Positions 37,531 through 46,918 of a stretch of DNA of 64,000 nt are shown here, piece by piece (the first letter of the stretch is position 1; each line of letters opens with the position of its first letter). The DNA lies in contig CANKIK010000004.1 in NCBI GenBank assembly GCA_947481985.1, positions 35,433 through 99,432 on the forward strand, in the 5' to 3' direction. This stretch comes from QWOP01 sp003669605 (GTDB lineage: Bacteria > Planctomycetota > Planctomycetia > Pirellulales > UBA1268). The position numbers and the translations under genes were made by a program. The notes beneath the pieces are model-generated. The model saw only the letters and a list, made by a program, of their open reading frames with translations. It was not told the DNA's origin and searched no databases.

Positions 37531-39222
37531 TCAGGATTTGTAGTTGTCGCGGTTGACGTCCGGGACGACCCCCTCGGGGGTCTCATCACTGGCGATATCG
37601 AACCATTCCGGCTTGAATTCGATCCGGGATTTTGCCGCCGGATCATTGAGCGCGATGTTACTCACCAAGGCGATGACCGCATCGGCGATCGCCACCTCCG
37701 GCTTGCAGCGGGGCTGATTCTCGGGATCGGGATTGCGGATGCACCAAGCCCAGTGCTCGAGTTCCTCGGTATAGCCACGGGAAGGGGGAGCCCCTTCGCC
37801 GCCGGCCGCACCGCCGGCTCCGGCTCCGGCCTTGTAGCCACCGCCGCTCTCGGTGGTGTCGAGCGTGGGGGCACCATCCTTCGCCTTGGCGACCGTGACC
37901 CGAGTGTCTTTGGCGCTGTCCTTGTAGAGCATCACCTCCTGCTCACGCTCCAGCACGAGCGTCCCCTTCGTCCCCATCACCACTTCACCGTAATCGCCAA
38001 ATCCGTTGCCGTTGATGGAGGAGTAGGTGACGACCACCTTCTTGTTCTTGTCCTCTTCATAGCCCGGAGCGGGATACTCATACATGCAGTAGACGTGGTC
38101 GTCGATCTCCCGATCGGCCGGGAAGATGCTCCGGTTGCCGACCGCGGTCACCGTCAGCGGCTTGACCTTCTTTCCCGCACCATGCATGGCGGAGACGAAG
38201 ATCCCGGCGGCGTCGAGTTGGTGACTGCCGAGTTCCGCCATCAGACCGCCCCCGGTCCGGTTCCAGAGACGCCAGCGGATCAGTTCTTCAAGCGGGAGCC
38301 GCGTGGAGCCGTCGGGAAGGGTCATCTGCAGGTACCCAAACTTCGCCGCGTCGAGGTCCTTATCGAGCAGTTGGGCCTCGATTTGGGCGATCTTCTTCTG
38401 CAGTCCGTCGATGTCGGCAGGCTTGGCGTTTTCCAGATCTTTCTGCCAGCCGGCGAGTTTCTTGAGCGATCCCTCGTCGCCGGGCATCGGCGGCTTCCAG
38501 GAATCCTTCCCGGGGAGGTTGCCGCGATGCCATTGAGCGCGGATCGAGTGCAGATCGCCGAGGAGTTTGGCCTGACCGATGGTGTGGACGGCATTGTCGT
38601 AAAGAATGCTGTAGTGCCGCTGGTGACCGGTAGCAAGAATCTTGCCCGTCTCCCGCGAGACCCGCCCCATCTCCTTGCACTCATGGATCGAGTGCCCCAT
38701 CAACTTCTCGGTGAGCACATGCTTGCCGGCCCGCATCGCCTTGATCGATGCCTCGGCGTGGAGGTGGAGCGGAAGGGCGATGACCACCGCCTCGACGCTG
38801 GGATCCTCGAGGAGTGCCTCATAGCGGTCGAAAACCTTGACGTTCTGCCTGGCCTGGTCCTCGCTGGCCCATTTGTACTTGGCGAGCAGTCCCGGACGGG
38901 CGGTGTTGGCGCTGGGGCTGGAGACGTCTCCATGAAATGCCCGAAACTGGTTGTAGGGACGGATGTCGGCGATCGCCACCACTTGGAGGTAGTCGGGGGT
39001 GTGGGCTCCAAGGAGCACGCCCCCCTCGTCGCCGGTGCCAAGGAATCCGACGCGCAGCGGGTTGCCGACACTGCGGCCGTAGCCGAAGTAGAGCGACCCG
39101 AGGCCGGCGCCGGAGGCCACCCCCGCGGCAAGGGTGCCGGTGAGGAAATCGCGCCGCGTCATGCCGATGACGTCGGAGAAGTTGTCCTTGCCGATCCGCT
39201 TCTGGTCTTCACTCAGGTTCAT
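37531..39222 (-). CDS. TAT-exported Gfo/Idh/MocA-family oxidoreductase
   Basis: A 563-residue protein. A twin-arginine motif, TRRDFLTGTLAAG, sits about 22 residues in, followed by a hydrophobic stretch. The NAD(P)-binding Rossmann domain starts LRVGFLGTGDEGGVLLG. The signature catalytic-region motif EKLMGHS (EKP-like) and the downstream GHQRHYSIL follow. The second half is the alpha/beta substrate domain with glycine-rich insertion (about 455-475). The export signal suggests a periplasmic sugar- or inositol-type oxidoreductase, common in planctomycetes; the substrate is unknown. Its start overlaps the stop of the DoxX-like gene by four bases (ATGA), so expression is coupled. Confidence 0.9.
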   Translation of the reverse strand: MNLSEDQKRIGKDNFSDVIGMTRRDFLTGTLAAGVASGAGLGSLYFGYGRSVGNPLRVGFLGTGDEGGVLLGAHTPDYLQVVAIADIRPYNQFRAFHGDVSSPSANTARPGLLAKYKWASEDQARQNVKVFDRYEALLEDPSVEAVVIALPLHLHAEASIKAMRAGKHVLTEKLMGHSIHECKEMGRVSRETGKILATGHQRHYSILYDNAVHTIGQAKLLGDLHSIRAQWHRGNLPGKDSWKPPMPGDEGSLKKLAGWQKDLENAKPADIDGLQKKIAQIEAQLLDKDLDAAKFGYLQMTLPDGSTRLPLEELIRWRLWNRTGGGLMAELGSHQLDAAGIFVSAMHGAGKKVKPLTVTAVGNRSIFPADREIDDHVYCMYEYPAPGYEEDKNKKVVVTYSSINGNGFGDYGEVVMGTKGTLVLEREQEVMLYKDSAKDTRVTVAKAKDGAPTLDTTESGGGYKAGAGAGGAAGGEGAPPSRGYTEELEHWAWCIRNPDPENQPRCKPEVAIADAVIALVSNIALNDPAAKSRIEFKPEWFDIASDETPEGVVPDVNRDNYKS

Positions 39223-40160
39223 CCGCGCACCTCATCAGGTTTCCGGCCGCAACAACCACCAAGCCGGGATTTCAGGAAACAGGATTTCAGAAAATAGTCG
39301 AGACCGCTCCACCCCCCCGTGGGGAGGCAGGCAATCGCCAGCAAGGCAGTCGCCTCGACCCATTGGTTGTACGTGGGCTGCGCGCCCGCCACCCAGAATG
39401 GCTGCGCGGCGAGGATGGTGGCCAGAAACACCACCCCTCCCATGGCGTTGAATTTCACCAGGAAGCCGAGCACCAGACAGGCGCCGATCGTCACCAGCGA
39501 CCAACTCACAAACCGGTCGGCCTTCCAGAGCCGCGGCGGTTCTGCCGACGCTGCCAATTTCGCCCGGCCGGCCGGTGCAATCAGGCCATCCCAGTCGGCC
39601 TGGAGTTTCTTGCCGATGGCGGCAGCGTCTCCCATCCAGCGGGCCGACTTGCCACTGAGTTCCTTCTGCTTTTTCGAGACGCGCTCGCGGGCATAGGGGA
39701 TCTCGGACGAGGCGGGCGACCGCTGGGTCGCGGCCAACCGCTCGACTTGCAGCCGGTAGTCGACAAGGTCTTCCCCCCAGCCGTCGATGGCGTCGTCGAG
39801 CATCGCTTCTGCATCCACCAGTCTCTTCTCGGCGTCGGTCTGCGCGGCAGCGTCGAGCGGAGCGACCTGCTGCCGGCGAGCGAGTTCGCGCCGCCATCCA
39901 TCGACGACCGTCTGTTTCCAGGCCGCCGCCACCGTGGCGGTGTCCCCACCACCGACGGCCCCCAACGTGCCGCTCCAGTCGCCGGTCTGCGGGAGATCAG
40001 CCCGATAGGTGTCCGCCAGCGGCCCCACCGCGGCCCTCCGGAAGCCAGCACTCGACCAGGACGGGTCGTGGAGATGGCTCATTCCCTCGAGGAAGAAATG
40101 CAGGCCGAGGACGATTCGCAGAATCGCCAGCGCCGCCACGGCTAACAGACTCGATCGCAT
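39219..40160 (-). CDS. DoxX-like membrane protein
   Basis: A 313-residue protein with four hydrophobic segments: one near residues 5-25 (AALAILRIVLGLHFFLEG) and three near the C terminus (about 220-290). A long charged, coiled-coil-like middle part lies between them. The arrangement and the first helix resemble the DoxX family, a group of small membrane proteins linked to quinone-dependent electron transfer. The central domain (about 100-200) is extra. Start at 40160. It is coupled to the exported Gfo/Idh/MocA oxidoreductase, so it may take part in its redox chemistry; that is inference. Confidence 0.75.
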   Translation of the reverse strand: MRSSLLAVAALAILRIVLGLHFFLEGMSHLHDPSWSSAGFRRAAVGPLADTYRADLPQTGDWSGTLGAVGGGDTATVAAAWKQTVVDGWRRELARRQQVAPLDAAAQTDAEKRLVDAEAMLDDAIDGWGEDLVDYRLQVERLAATQRSPASSEIPYARERVSKKQKELSGKSARWMGDAAAIGKKLQADWDGLIAPAGRAKLAASAEPPRLWKADRFVSWSLVTIGACLVLGFLVKFNAMGGVVFLATILAAQPFWVAGAQPTYNQWVEATALLAIACLPTGGWSGLDYFLKSCFLKSRLGGCCGRKPDEVRG

Positions 40161-40318
40161 CGGTACCCCACCCTCTCAACCTGAGGAAACATTTCCCCCC
40201 AATTGAACCATGAAACGCCTGTTTGGCAAAGATGGTGATCGACTTCCGGCGGTGCCGGATGGCCAGAAGCGGCACTCCGCCCTTGCCATCCGCCCCACGA
40301 TCCTGCGAAATTCTCGCC

Positions 40319-41287
40319 ATGCGCATCGTCCTGTGTTACCCCGTTGAGCCCCACCACATCCGCCAGATTCAGGCGGTTGTGCCGGAGGCGGAATTGATCG
40401 ATGCCGGACAGGAACGGGTGGCGAGCGAGTTGCCCCTGGCCGAGTTGTTCTGCGGCCACCCCAAGGTGCCGGTACCGTGGGGGGATGTTGTCGCCAATGG
40501 TCGCCTGCGCTGGATCCAGTCGTCGGCCGCCGGGCTCGACCACTGCCTGGTGCCGTCGGTCGTCGCCTCGCCGATCATTGTGACGAGTGCCTCTGGAGTG
40601 CTCGCCGATCAGGTGGCGGAGCATGCCATCGGGCTGGCGATCGCCTGCACCAGGCGGCTGCCGCTGTTTCTCGACCAGCAGGCGCAGGGGGAGTTTGTCC
40701 GCCGGCCGACAAAGGATCTCACCGCCGCCACCGTCGGCATCGTCGGTTTTGGCGGGAATGGGCGGCGGCTGGCACGCGTCCTGGTGCCATTCAACGTCCG
40801 GATCCTCGCCACCGACTACTTCCCGGTGCGCAAGCCCGAGCATGTCGAGTTTTTAGGCCCCCCCGAGAGCCTCGCCACGATCCTCCCACAGGTCGACATT
40901 CTCTTCCTCTGCGCTCCGCTGACCGCCAGCACGCGCAATCTCCTCGATGCCGCCGCCTTCGCCACGATGAAGCCGGGGGCGATCCTCATCAACATGGCCC
41001 GGGGAAAGATGGTCGACGAGAACGCCCTCGTCGATGCCCTGGAAAGCGGCCATCTCGACTCCGCCGGCCTCGATGTCACCCCCGACGAACCCCCGGCGGC
41101 CGAAAGCCGGCTGTGGCGGGCCCCCCGCCTCATCATCACCCCTCATGTCGGGGGACAATCGTATCGCCGAATTGATGCAATGACCGATTTTTTCTGCGAT
41201 AATCTCCGTCGTTATCTTGGGGGGGGACCATTGCTGAACCTGGTCGACAAGCGACTCGGTTTCCCTGAACCGAACGTCGACTGGTGA
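40319..41287 (+). CDS. D-isomer-specific 2-hydroxyacid dehydrogenase
   Basis: A 322-residue NAD-dependent dehydrogenase. It has the cofactor loop GFGGNGRRLA and the catalytic set Arg (NMARGKMVD), Glu (PDEPPAAES) and His (PHVGGQS). These interconvert 2-oxo and D-2-hydroxy acids. Known members act on glycerate, phosphoglycerate, lactate or formate. The length is normal for the stand-alone group without an ACT domain, so SerA is unlikely. The start at 40319 is chosen because MRIVLCYPVEPHH is the expected N terminus. The kinase gene follows by 13 bp, suggesting co-transcription. Confidence 0.9.
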   Translation: MRIVLCYPVEPHHIRQIQAVVPEAELIDAGQERVASELPLAELFCGHPKVPVPWGDVVANGRLRWIQSSAAGLDHCLVPSVVASPIIVTSASGVLADQVAEHAIGLAIACTRRLPLFLDQQAQGEFVRRPTKDLTAATVGIVGFGGNGRRLARVLVPFNVRILATDYFPVRKPEHVEFLGPPESLATILPQVDILFLCAPLTASTRNLLDAAAFATMKPGAILINMARGKMVDENALVDALESGHLDSAGLDVTPDEPPAAESRLWRAPRLIITPHVGGQSYRRIDAMTDFFCDNLRRYLGGGPLLNLVDKRLGFPEPNVDW

Positions 41288-41300
41288 GCGGAACTGTGCC

Positions 41301-42404
41301 ATGACAACCACGATCTACCAGGAGGGACGGCCCACCGTGTCGGTGGTCGGTGACGCGGTCACCCGCTGCCCGGATGAACTGCTCGCCCGCTATGGCGAAC
41401 TGCTCCAGGGGGGCCGGCTCCACTGGACCGAATACTCCCACCTCGACCGCCGGCTGGGCGCAGGAGGGCAGGGGGTGGTCTTCCTGACCACGCGACGGGG
41501 CTCCGATGCCTTTACCGTCCCGGTGGCGCTGAAGTTCTTCTCGCCGGAGCGCTATGAGTCGGAAAGCCTGTACGACGAGGCGATGGCGCGGATCGCCAAG
41601 GTGGCATCCCGGGTGGCGCAGATCCAACAAGACAACCTCCTCGACGTGCAGAACTTCGTCGAGCAGCGGCGGATCCGGATCATGCAGATGGAGTGGATCG
41701 ACGGCTACGACCTCTCGCGGCTTCTCGCTCCAGAACTCCTCAACCGCACCCGCGGCAGTGTCGGCGACGATCGCTGGACCTATCTCAACAACTGCGTCGT
41801 CACGGCCGGCCCCCAGCAATCCCGGCTCAAACCTGGGGTGGCGATCGCCATCGTGCGGGAGTGCCTGGCGGCGCTGGCGGCGCTGCACCGCGAGGGGATC
41901 GTCCACGGCGACATCAAAAGTTCAAACATCATGGTCAAGCGGACCGGCAACGCGAAGATCATCGACATCGGCTCGGCGGTGGCTCTGGACGACATCCCGC
42001 CCAACCGCACCTGCACGCCCGCGTACGCGGCGCCGGAGGTGCTTGAGGGGAGGGACATCTCGCCCCGGTCCGACCTGGCGAGCCTCGGCTATGTCCTGGT
42101 GGAAATGCTCTCCGGCAGGCCCCCCTTCGCTGGGCTCAACTCCTACGCCGATCTGCTGGAGGCGAAGCGGTCGCTGGCCCACCGTCTGCCGCAGATTCTG
42201 CCCTCGGAAGTCAGTTGCAACGAACTGCTGATGACCTTCACAAGGCGGATGATTGCAGCCGATCCCAACCGGCGTTTTCCATCCGCCGAGGATGCCGACC
42301 TTCTCAAAGAAGGGGCAGCGAGTTTCCACCGGCAACTGATCGTCGGTGGACTGGCGAGCGAGTATGAAAACGAGATCCGAGCCTGGCTCGATGATCTCGA
42401 CTGA
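41301..42404 (+). CDS. Eukaryotic-like Ser/Thr protein kinase with atypical motifs
   Basis: A 367-residue soluble kinase. The Gly-rich loop (LGAGGQG, about 52-58), the VAIK-like Lys78 in VPVALKFF, and the catalytic loop HGDIKSSN (Asp204) are intact. The DFG segment reads DIGSA (Asp222), so the Phe is replaced by Ile, and the catalytic loop is GD (non-RD). The APE motif reads APEVL. No membrane segment or sensor domain was found beyond a ~45-residue N-terminal extension. The substrate is unknown. It is probably active, given the Lys, Asp and Asp, and is likely not controlled by activation-loop phosphorylation. It shares an operon with the upstream dehydrogenase. Confidence 0.88.
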   Translation: MTTTIYQEGRPTVSVVGDAVTRCPDELLARYGELLQGGRLHWTEYSHLDRRLGAGGQGVVFLTTRRGSDAFTVPVALKFFSPERYESESLYDEAMARIAKVASRVAQIQQDNLLDVQNFVEQRRIRIMQMEWIDGYDLSRLLAPELLNRTRGSVGDDRWTYLNNCVVTAGPQQSRLKPGVAIAIVRECLAALAALHREGIVHGDIKSSNIMVKRTGNAKIIDIGSAVALDDIPPNRTCTPAYAAPEVLEGRDISPRSDLASLGYVLVEMLSGRPPFAGLNSYADLLEAKRSLAHRLPQILPSEVSCNELLMTFTRRMIAADPNRRFPSAEDADLLKEGAASFHRQLIVGGLASEYENEIRAWLDDLD

Positions 42405-42440
42405 AAGCCCCCCAGAAATCGGCCTGGAAAAACCAAAGGC

Positions 42441-42502
42441 TGGCCTCAAGAGACTGCCTCAAGAGACTGCCTCAAGAGACTGCCTCAAGAGACTGCCTCA
42501 AG
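42441..42502 (+). repeat. 13-bp tandem repeat in the intergenic region
   Basis: About 4.6 tandem copies of tgcctcaagagac, three of them perfect, begin 37 bp after the kinase gene. The first copy is imperfect. It lies between the kinase gene and tRNA-Asp (opposite strand) and is noncoding as far as I can tell. Confidence 0.85.
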
Positions 42503-42605
42503 CGGGGCCGCCGAGCCCGCGGCTTGCACGCCAGGTTTGCCCAGCAGGGCCCCAACCAAGGACCCCGTCAGGGTCCCAGGCAATTCAGGATCGCAGGGCG
42601 GTCAG

Positions 42606-42679
42606 CGAGGGTGACGGGACTCGAACCCGCGGCCTCCAACGTGACAGGCTGGCGCTCTAACCAACTGAGCTACACCCCC
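42606..42679 (-). tRNA. tRNA-Asp (GTC)
   Basis: A standard cloverleaf on the minus strand, 74 nt without encoded CCA. The acceptor is GGGGGTG with CACCCTC, and the discriminator is G73, as usual for Asp. The D arm is GCTCAGTTGGTTAGAGC. The anticodon arm is CCAGC-CTGTCAC-GTTGG, giving anticodon GTC, and the T arm is GCGGG-TTCGAGT-CCCGT. All stems pair, with two G-T wobbles. A TATACT hexamer at 42771-42776 (minus strand) may be its -10 element. Confidence 0.95.
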
Positions 42680-42982
42680 GTGGTTCGCCCCACCGCTCGT
42701 CAGGCCCAGCATGATGCCGGCCCTGAAAAAGGATGGTGCGATGGGACGGGCTACCGCCTCGCGAGGCATAAGTATACCGACCGCTCCTCGCGCACGGAAC
42801 CCATCACTTTTTTTCCCTCTTCCAGAGCCTTTCGGCGAGCAATGACACCGCCCACCCGCCGGCGGGCGCCGGAGAAATAGTTCTTTCCCCCGCGGCGAAA
42901 ATCTGCCGCAGGGCTGCTTTCGAGGGAATGCACGGCAGGGAAACTCATAGCAACCACGCACACACGCCGTCACGGGGAGCCG

Positions 42983-43963
42983 TCAGAAGATTCCCCGGGT
43001 GGGATCAAAGCCTTTCTGCCGGGCGATCTCGAAATCCTGGACGGCCTGGTCGCCATGCCCGGCCGCCTGGCATGCTTCGGCGCGGTGGTGATGCATCACG
43101 GCGAGACCATGCTCGGCCGATCGCAGCCGCTGTTCCAGTTCGCCGTGGTCGATGCGGCCACGCAACTGAGCAATCCGGCGGCGAAACGACTGCATCCCAT
43201 CGATCGCCCGGTTGAGATCGTCGATCGCCTCCTGATTCCTGCCGAGGAGGTGCAAGACGTAGCCCCGGGTATCGAGCAGTTCGGGCGATTCCTCCCCGGT
43301 CCGTTCCAGGGCCTGCTCGATGTCGAGCAGTGCTTCCGGGAGTTCCCGCCCCACAAGGGCTCTGGTGTAGGCCCGCAGATTGAGGGCGTCGGCGTCACCC
43401 GGTGCCGCCAGATCGACCACTGCGCCGACATCGGAAAGGGCGGCATCAGCCCGCCCCATCACCGTATGGGCCAAGGCCCGCACACGGTGCGGCTGTGGGG
43501 ACGTGGGAGCCATTGCGGCAGCCCGGTCGGCATCGGCTAGGGCACCGACGGCGTCACGGTCTTGGAGGCGGAGCATCGCCCGCATGCAGATCAGACGGGC
43601 ATCGTCACCATGCCAGGCGATCGCCCGATCGAGATGAGAAATGGCAGCGGGGATGTCGTCACCGACCTCACGCTCAGCTGCCTGATCCAACGACCATTCG
43701 ACGACCATCTGCCGCACCGCCGGCATCACCTCGGGAACGACGACGGTCGGAATCACAGCCCCCGCCATCACCCCCAAAAGCAACCAGCGTTTTAATGTCC
43801 CCGCTTTCCGGCGGGGGGCCGTTCCGGCAGCGCTCGTCCCCGGCGGCACAGGAGCGGTTCCCGTCCTGGGCCGGATGCCGGGCGGAGGGGGAGAAAACCC
43901 CTCATGGTCCACGCGCGGCTCGAATTCAGCCGGAATCGGAAATCCATCTCGGTCGTAGCGCAT
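42983..43963 (-). CDS. Membrane-anchored tetratricopeptide repeat protein
   Basis: A 326-residue protein. A proline-rich cytoplasmic N terminus (about 1-55) and a single membrane helix (about 58-80, RWLLLGVMAGAVIPTVVVP) precede a TPR region (about 95-325). Repeats such as AISHLDRAIAWHGDDARL, ALADADRAAAMAPTSPQP and AIDDLNRAIDGM have the small-large-small spacing of TPR helices. Such proteins mediate protein-protein contacts; no enzyme motif is present. ATG at 43963. Confidence 0.85.
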   Translation of the reverse strand: MRYDRDGFPIPAEFEPRVDHEGFSPPPPGIRPRTGTAPVPPGTSAAGTAPRRKAGTLKRWLLLGVMAGAVIPTVVVPEVMPAVRQMVVEWSLDQAAEREVGDDIPAAISHLDRAIAWHGDDARLICMRAMLRLQDRDAVGALADADRAAAMAPTSPQPHRVRALAHTVMGRADAALSDVGAVVDLAAPGDADALNLRAYTRALVGRELPEALLDIEQALERTGEESPELLDTRGYVLHLLGRNQEAIDDLNRAIDGMQSFRRRIAQLRGRIDHGELEQRLRSAEHGLAVMHHHRAEACQAAGHGDQAVQDFEIARQKGFDPTRGIF

Positions 43964-44087
43964 GCCGGCAGATCTCCCTGCTCAAAAACCAGCAACAGAA
44001 TCAATCGTACTCACCGCGACGGTCGCGGAACAATTGACGGTCTTCAGGGGGGGGCGTAAGGTGGGCCCAACCGCTGGAGAGCCCGTC

Positions 44088-44414
44088 ATGCCGCTGTTCG
44101 AGATTGAAACTGTCGCCCACATCATCATCTCTTGGGCGGCTGACGAACAGGCGGCCGCCGCCGTCGTCGAAGACGCCTACCCCGGAGAGCGGATCGTGCG
44201 GCTCACACGCCGGCCGCGAGACTCGTGGGTGATTTCCAAATCGGCGCTCGGACTGACCACTTCCACCCAAGATCCATGCAACACCGCGCGGGAGTGCCTC
44301 TCGCGGGCCGCTGGCGACAAGGTGCATGCCATCCGGCTCTACATGCACGAGACTGGCGATGACCTCGAACGGGCCCGCAAGGTGATTGAGTCCAACATGG
44401 TTATGGGCTGGTAA
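44088..44414 (+). CDS. Conserved-looking hypothetical protein
   Basis: A 108-residue soluble protein starting MPLFEIETVAHIIISWA. A GGAGA Shine-Dalgarno lies 8 nt upstream of the ATG at 44088, and the frame upstream lacks similar character. It has a mixed alpha/beta content and no signal or membrane segment. I do not recognise the family. It converges on the phytase-like gene and their 3' ends overlap by 14 bp. Confidence 0.7.
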   Translation: MPLFEIETVAHIIISWAADEQAAAAVVEDAYPGERIVRLTRRPRDSWVISKSALGLTTSTQDPCNTARECLSRAAGDKVHAIRLYMHETGDDLERARKVIESNMVMGW

Positions 44415-45573
44415 CAGGCGTCTGCTCGTCGGTTGAACGAAGCACAAACGCGGCGAGTTGGTTGGGGGTCCCCAGCCCACCGTTATCGACCACCCCCAGC
44501 AGCGCCCGGCCGCCACCGGCCAATTCCGGCCCCAGGCAGAGCCCTTCGAGGTTGGTCCCGAGCGCCCCTTCCCAGAGCAGTTGCTTCGCAACCGGATCGA
44601 CCGCGGTCAGGTCGCGTTCGACGCCCGAGATGTCGCTGGCGGATGTTGTGTCGACCAGGTAGATCCGGCTTGAGAAGGGGGGCAAACCGCCGCCGGCGCT
44701 CCGCTCCAAGAGCAGTAACCTTCCCTCCCCCAAGGCGACCAACGCCACCAACCCGGAATAGAGCGGTGCATCGACGATCCTGATAAATCCGTGGGGCGGA
44801 TCGACCGCGTAGGCGACCTGGAGCGGACCGGGTGCTTTGTTGGTGACGTCGACTTTCACTCTGCTCGTCCCTTCGACTGCGACAGCAGCGGTATCGAGCC
44901 GAACGAGCCTCACGACTCCGCCCCGGCCCTCCGCCACCTCCGGCCCATCCTCCTCGAGCGGTTCCTCATTGGCGGTCCACAGGTATCGGCCGTCAGGATC
45001 GAGGGCGAGCCCCTCGAGACCACGGTTGGGGCGCCGCGAGCGGAAGACCTCCGGCAGCGGTAGCAGCCCCTCGAGTTGGCCTCCCGGGAACCTGGCAATC
45101 CGGACCGCCGGCGTGTCCTCCTCACAGAGGAACAGTCGGCGTGTTCCGTCGGACTCTGGGCCCGCGGCGGCAATGTCCTCGTAGTCGTGTGCCGCTGAAA
45201 CGGTCACCACCTTGGTGTCACGGATCTCCGTCGGCGTTCCATCCTCGCCGAGTTCAACTGTCAGCAGCAGAATCCGATCGCTGTTGTCGAGGACCGCCGC
45301 ATACCTCGCTCCACCGAGCCAGGTGATGCCGCTGAGCCCGGTGACCCCCACCGAGGTGCTGGGACTGGTAGTCCGGGCCGTGGCGGGAAGGGGCTCAAGC
45401 CCGCGGTGCACAATCGTCCAGTTCGCTGGGCCAGCCGCCTGACAGCAGACCGGCAGCGACACCAGCACAAGCCCCGCCCGCAGCAACACCCAGCCAGCGA
45501 CCGTCACACACCGCTTGCCCCAACCACACGACGGCGATGGAAAGCAGAGCGGCTGGTGCTGGATGGATCCCAT
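44401..45573 (-). CDS. Secreted phytase-like beta-propeller protein
   Basis: A 390-residue protein with a signal peptide (hydrophobic about 22-44, then CCQAAGPANW). The body shows the repeats of the esterase-like activity of phytase family: GLSGITWLGGARYAAVLDNSDR, DYEDIAAAG, NRGLEGLALDPDGRYLWTANE and LGTNLEGLCLGP. These are typical blades and calcium-binding turns of a beta-propeller. Family members hydrolyse phosphate esters or other esters; the true substrate is unknown. It probably acts outside the cytoplasm. The start at 45573 has a weak Shine-Dalgarno. Confidence 0.82.
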   Translation of the reverse strand: MGSIQHQPLCFPSPSCGWGKRCVTVAGWVLLRAGLVLVSLPVCCQAAGPANWTIVHRGLEPLPATARTTSPSTSVGVTGLSGITWLGGARYAAVLDNSDRILLLTVELGEDGTPTEIRDTKVVTVSAAHDYEDIAAAGPESDGTRRLFLCEEDTPAVRIARFPGGQLEGLLPLPEVFRSRRPNRGLEGLALDPDGRYLWTANEEPLEEDGPEVAEGRGGVVRLVRLDTAAVAVEGTSRVKVDVTNKAPGPLQVAYAVDPPHGFIRIVDAPLYSGLVALVALGEGRLLLLERSAGGGLPPFSSRIYLVDTTSASDISGVERDLTAVDPVAKQLLWEGALGTNLEGLCLGPELAGGGRALLGVVDNGGLGTPNQLAAFVLRSTDEQTPVTSP

Positions 45574-45661
45574 CGCCGGAGTATAGGGAGTCGTCGTCGG
45601 CCGCGAGGAGTGATCCGGGGATCAGCCGCGGGATCGCTTGAGGCCGAAAGAGGAGTGGGTG

Positions 45662-46798
45662 TCATTCCGTCCGCGGCGGCAACGGCCCATTCGGGGCGAG
45701 CACCTCGTACGATGCGGTGCGGACCGAAGAAGGGACCTGCGGCGGGTCATCGACAAAAATTTGTTCGGCCGGTCTGTAACTCGTCGTGCCACCCGGCCTG
45801 AAGTCGGTCTTCGGACGGCGGAGTGGGGGGGCGGTGAGCCCGCTGGGATTCGATGTCGGCAGAGAGGCTGGCACGCCGGCCGGTGCGCTGGGGAGTCCTC
45901 CGGGAGGCCCAAAATCTCCGGGGAGCGTCGCCGCGGCGGCAGCCCCAGGGACGAATCCCGTCTCCGCGGGAAAGGACGACGCAGCGCCGGGGCCGACGGG
46001 AGCGGCGTCATCGCCGAAACGGCTGGCCTGCGAGGCGTATCGGGCGGAGACACCCCCTGCTGCCGATTCCGGCACGGCAGCCAGCGGAGGGGACTGGACC
46101 GCAGCCGCAGTCGCCGGGGCCAGGACTGCCGCGGCCCGGGCGTCCGCAACGCGGGGCGTGGGTTCATAGCCGGCAGTGGCGGGAAACGCCGAAGGCTGTG
46201 CTGGAGGAGCGACTGGATAGCCCCCTCCGGGAGGGCCACTCACAGGCGCCGCTGCCAGAGAGGCGTGTTCAGGCATGGCCACTTCCGACGGCGTGGTCGC
46301 CGGGAGTCCGGGTGCTGTTGGCTGTTCGGCCGCCGGAGGGGGTGGGGGAAGCGTCGCGTAGGGACCGACCTGCGGGACGGGAGCCGCAGAAGGGAGCTGG
46401 GTTGTCACGATCTGCTGGGTTTCTGGAGGTGCGGCCGACCGGAGCGGAGGCGTGACCCCGTAGGTCACCATCTGCGGGTCGGCAGCGGCGGCCTGGATCG
46501 TGTCGGTCCCGGCGGCTGACGAATGGGTGGGATCGTTGACGACATAGCCTGCGGGCGTCGACGTCGTTGGATAGGGGCTGGCGGAAGCCGCTGGCTTCTT
46601 GATCGGACCATCCGCCGACGCAAGGGACGGGGCGCTTTTGATGGCCGAGGCATCGGCGGTCTTGCTGCCGCGGAAGGAGGGCCAGGCCGGCACCGACAGG
46701 GAGCGAGCCCCACCGCGGCACCCGCTGGCGTGCAACAGCAGCACAGCCACTCCGCAGGCGGCGACGCGCCGCCAATCTGCCAGATTCTCGATCCGCAT
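45662..46798 (-). CDS. Proline/alanine-rich lipoprotein of unknown function
   Basis: A 378-residue protein starting with a lipoprotein signal: VAACGVAVLLLHASGC, with the lipobox ASGC near residue 27. The rest is low in complexity and rich in Ala, Pro, Ser and Gly (for example PLPPPPAAEQPTAPG-like runs), with no recognised domain. Such proteins are common in planctomycetes. It is expected to sit in a membrane facing outward. It lies downstream of sodA on the same strand by 237 bp. Confidence 0.7.
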   Translation of the reverse strand: MRIENLADWRRVAACGVAVLLLHASGCRGGARSLSVPAWPSFRGSKTADASAIKSAPSLASADGPIKKPAASASPYPTTSTPAGYVVNDPTHSSAAGTDTIQAAAADPQMVTYGVTPPLRSAAPPETQQIVTTQLPSAAPVPQVGPYATLPPPPPAAEQPTAPGLPATTPSEVAMPEHASLAAAPVSGPPGGGYPVAPPAQPSAFPATAGYEPTPRVADARAAAVLAPATAAAVQSPPLAAVPESAAGGVSARYASQASRFGDDAAPVGPGAASSFPAETGFVPGAAAAATLPGDFGPPGGLPSAPAGVPASLPTSNPSGLTAPPLRRPKTDFRPGGTTSYRPAEQIFVDDPPQVPSSVRTASYEVLAPNGPLPPRTE

Positions 46799-46918
46799 GT
46801 CTCAGGTACTCCCAGCCGTGGCCCCGAGGAAGACGGGTGCCATTGCAGGGGAGATAGGCCCGATGCAGGCCCCGAGTCAACGGCACATGTCAGGCGCCAG
46901 TGGCCAGCCTTCGCCCCG

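Larger units (their letters stand above)
42405..42982. other. Intergenic region holding tRNA-Asp and a 13-bp repeat
   Basis: A 578-bp region with the tandem repeat at 42441-42502 and tRNA-Asp at 42606-42679. The remaining 42680-42982 has the likely tRNA promoter (TATACT near 42771) and an A/T-rich stretch around 42806-42830. No other gene was seen. Confidence 0.6.
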
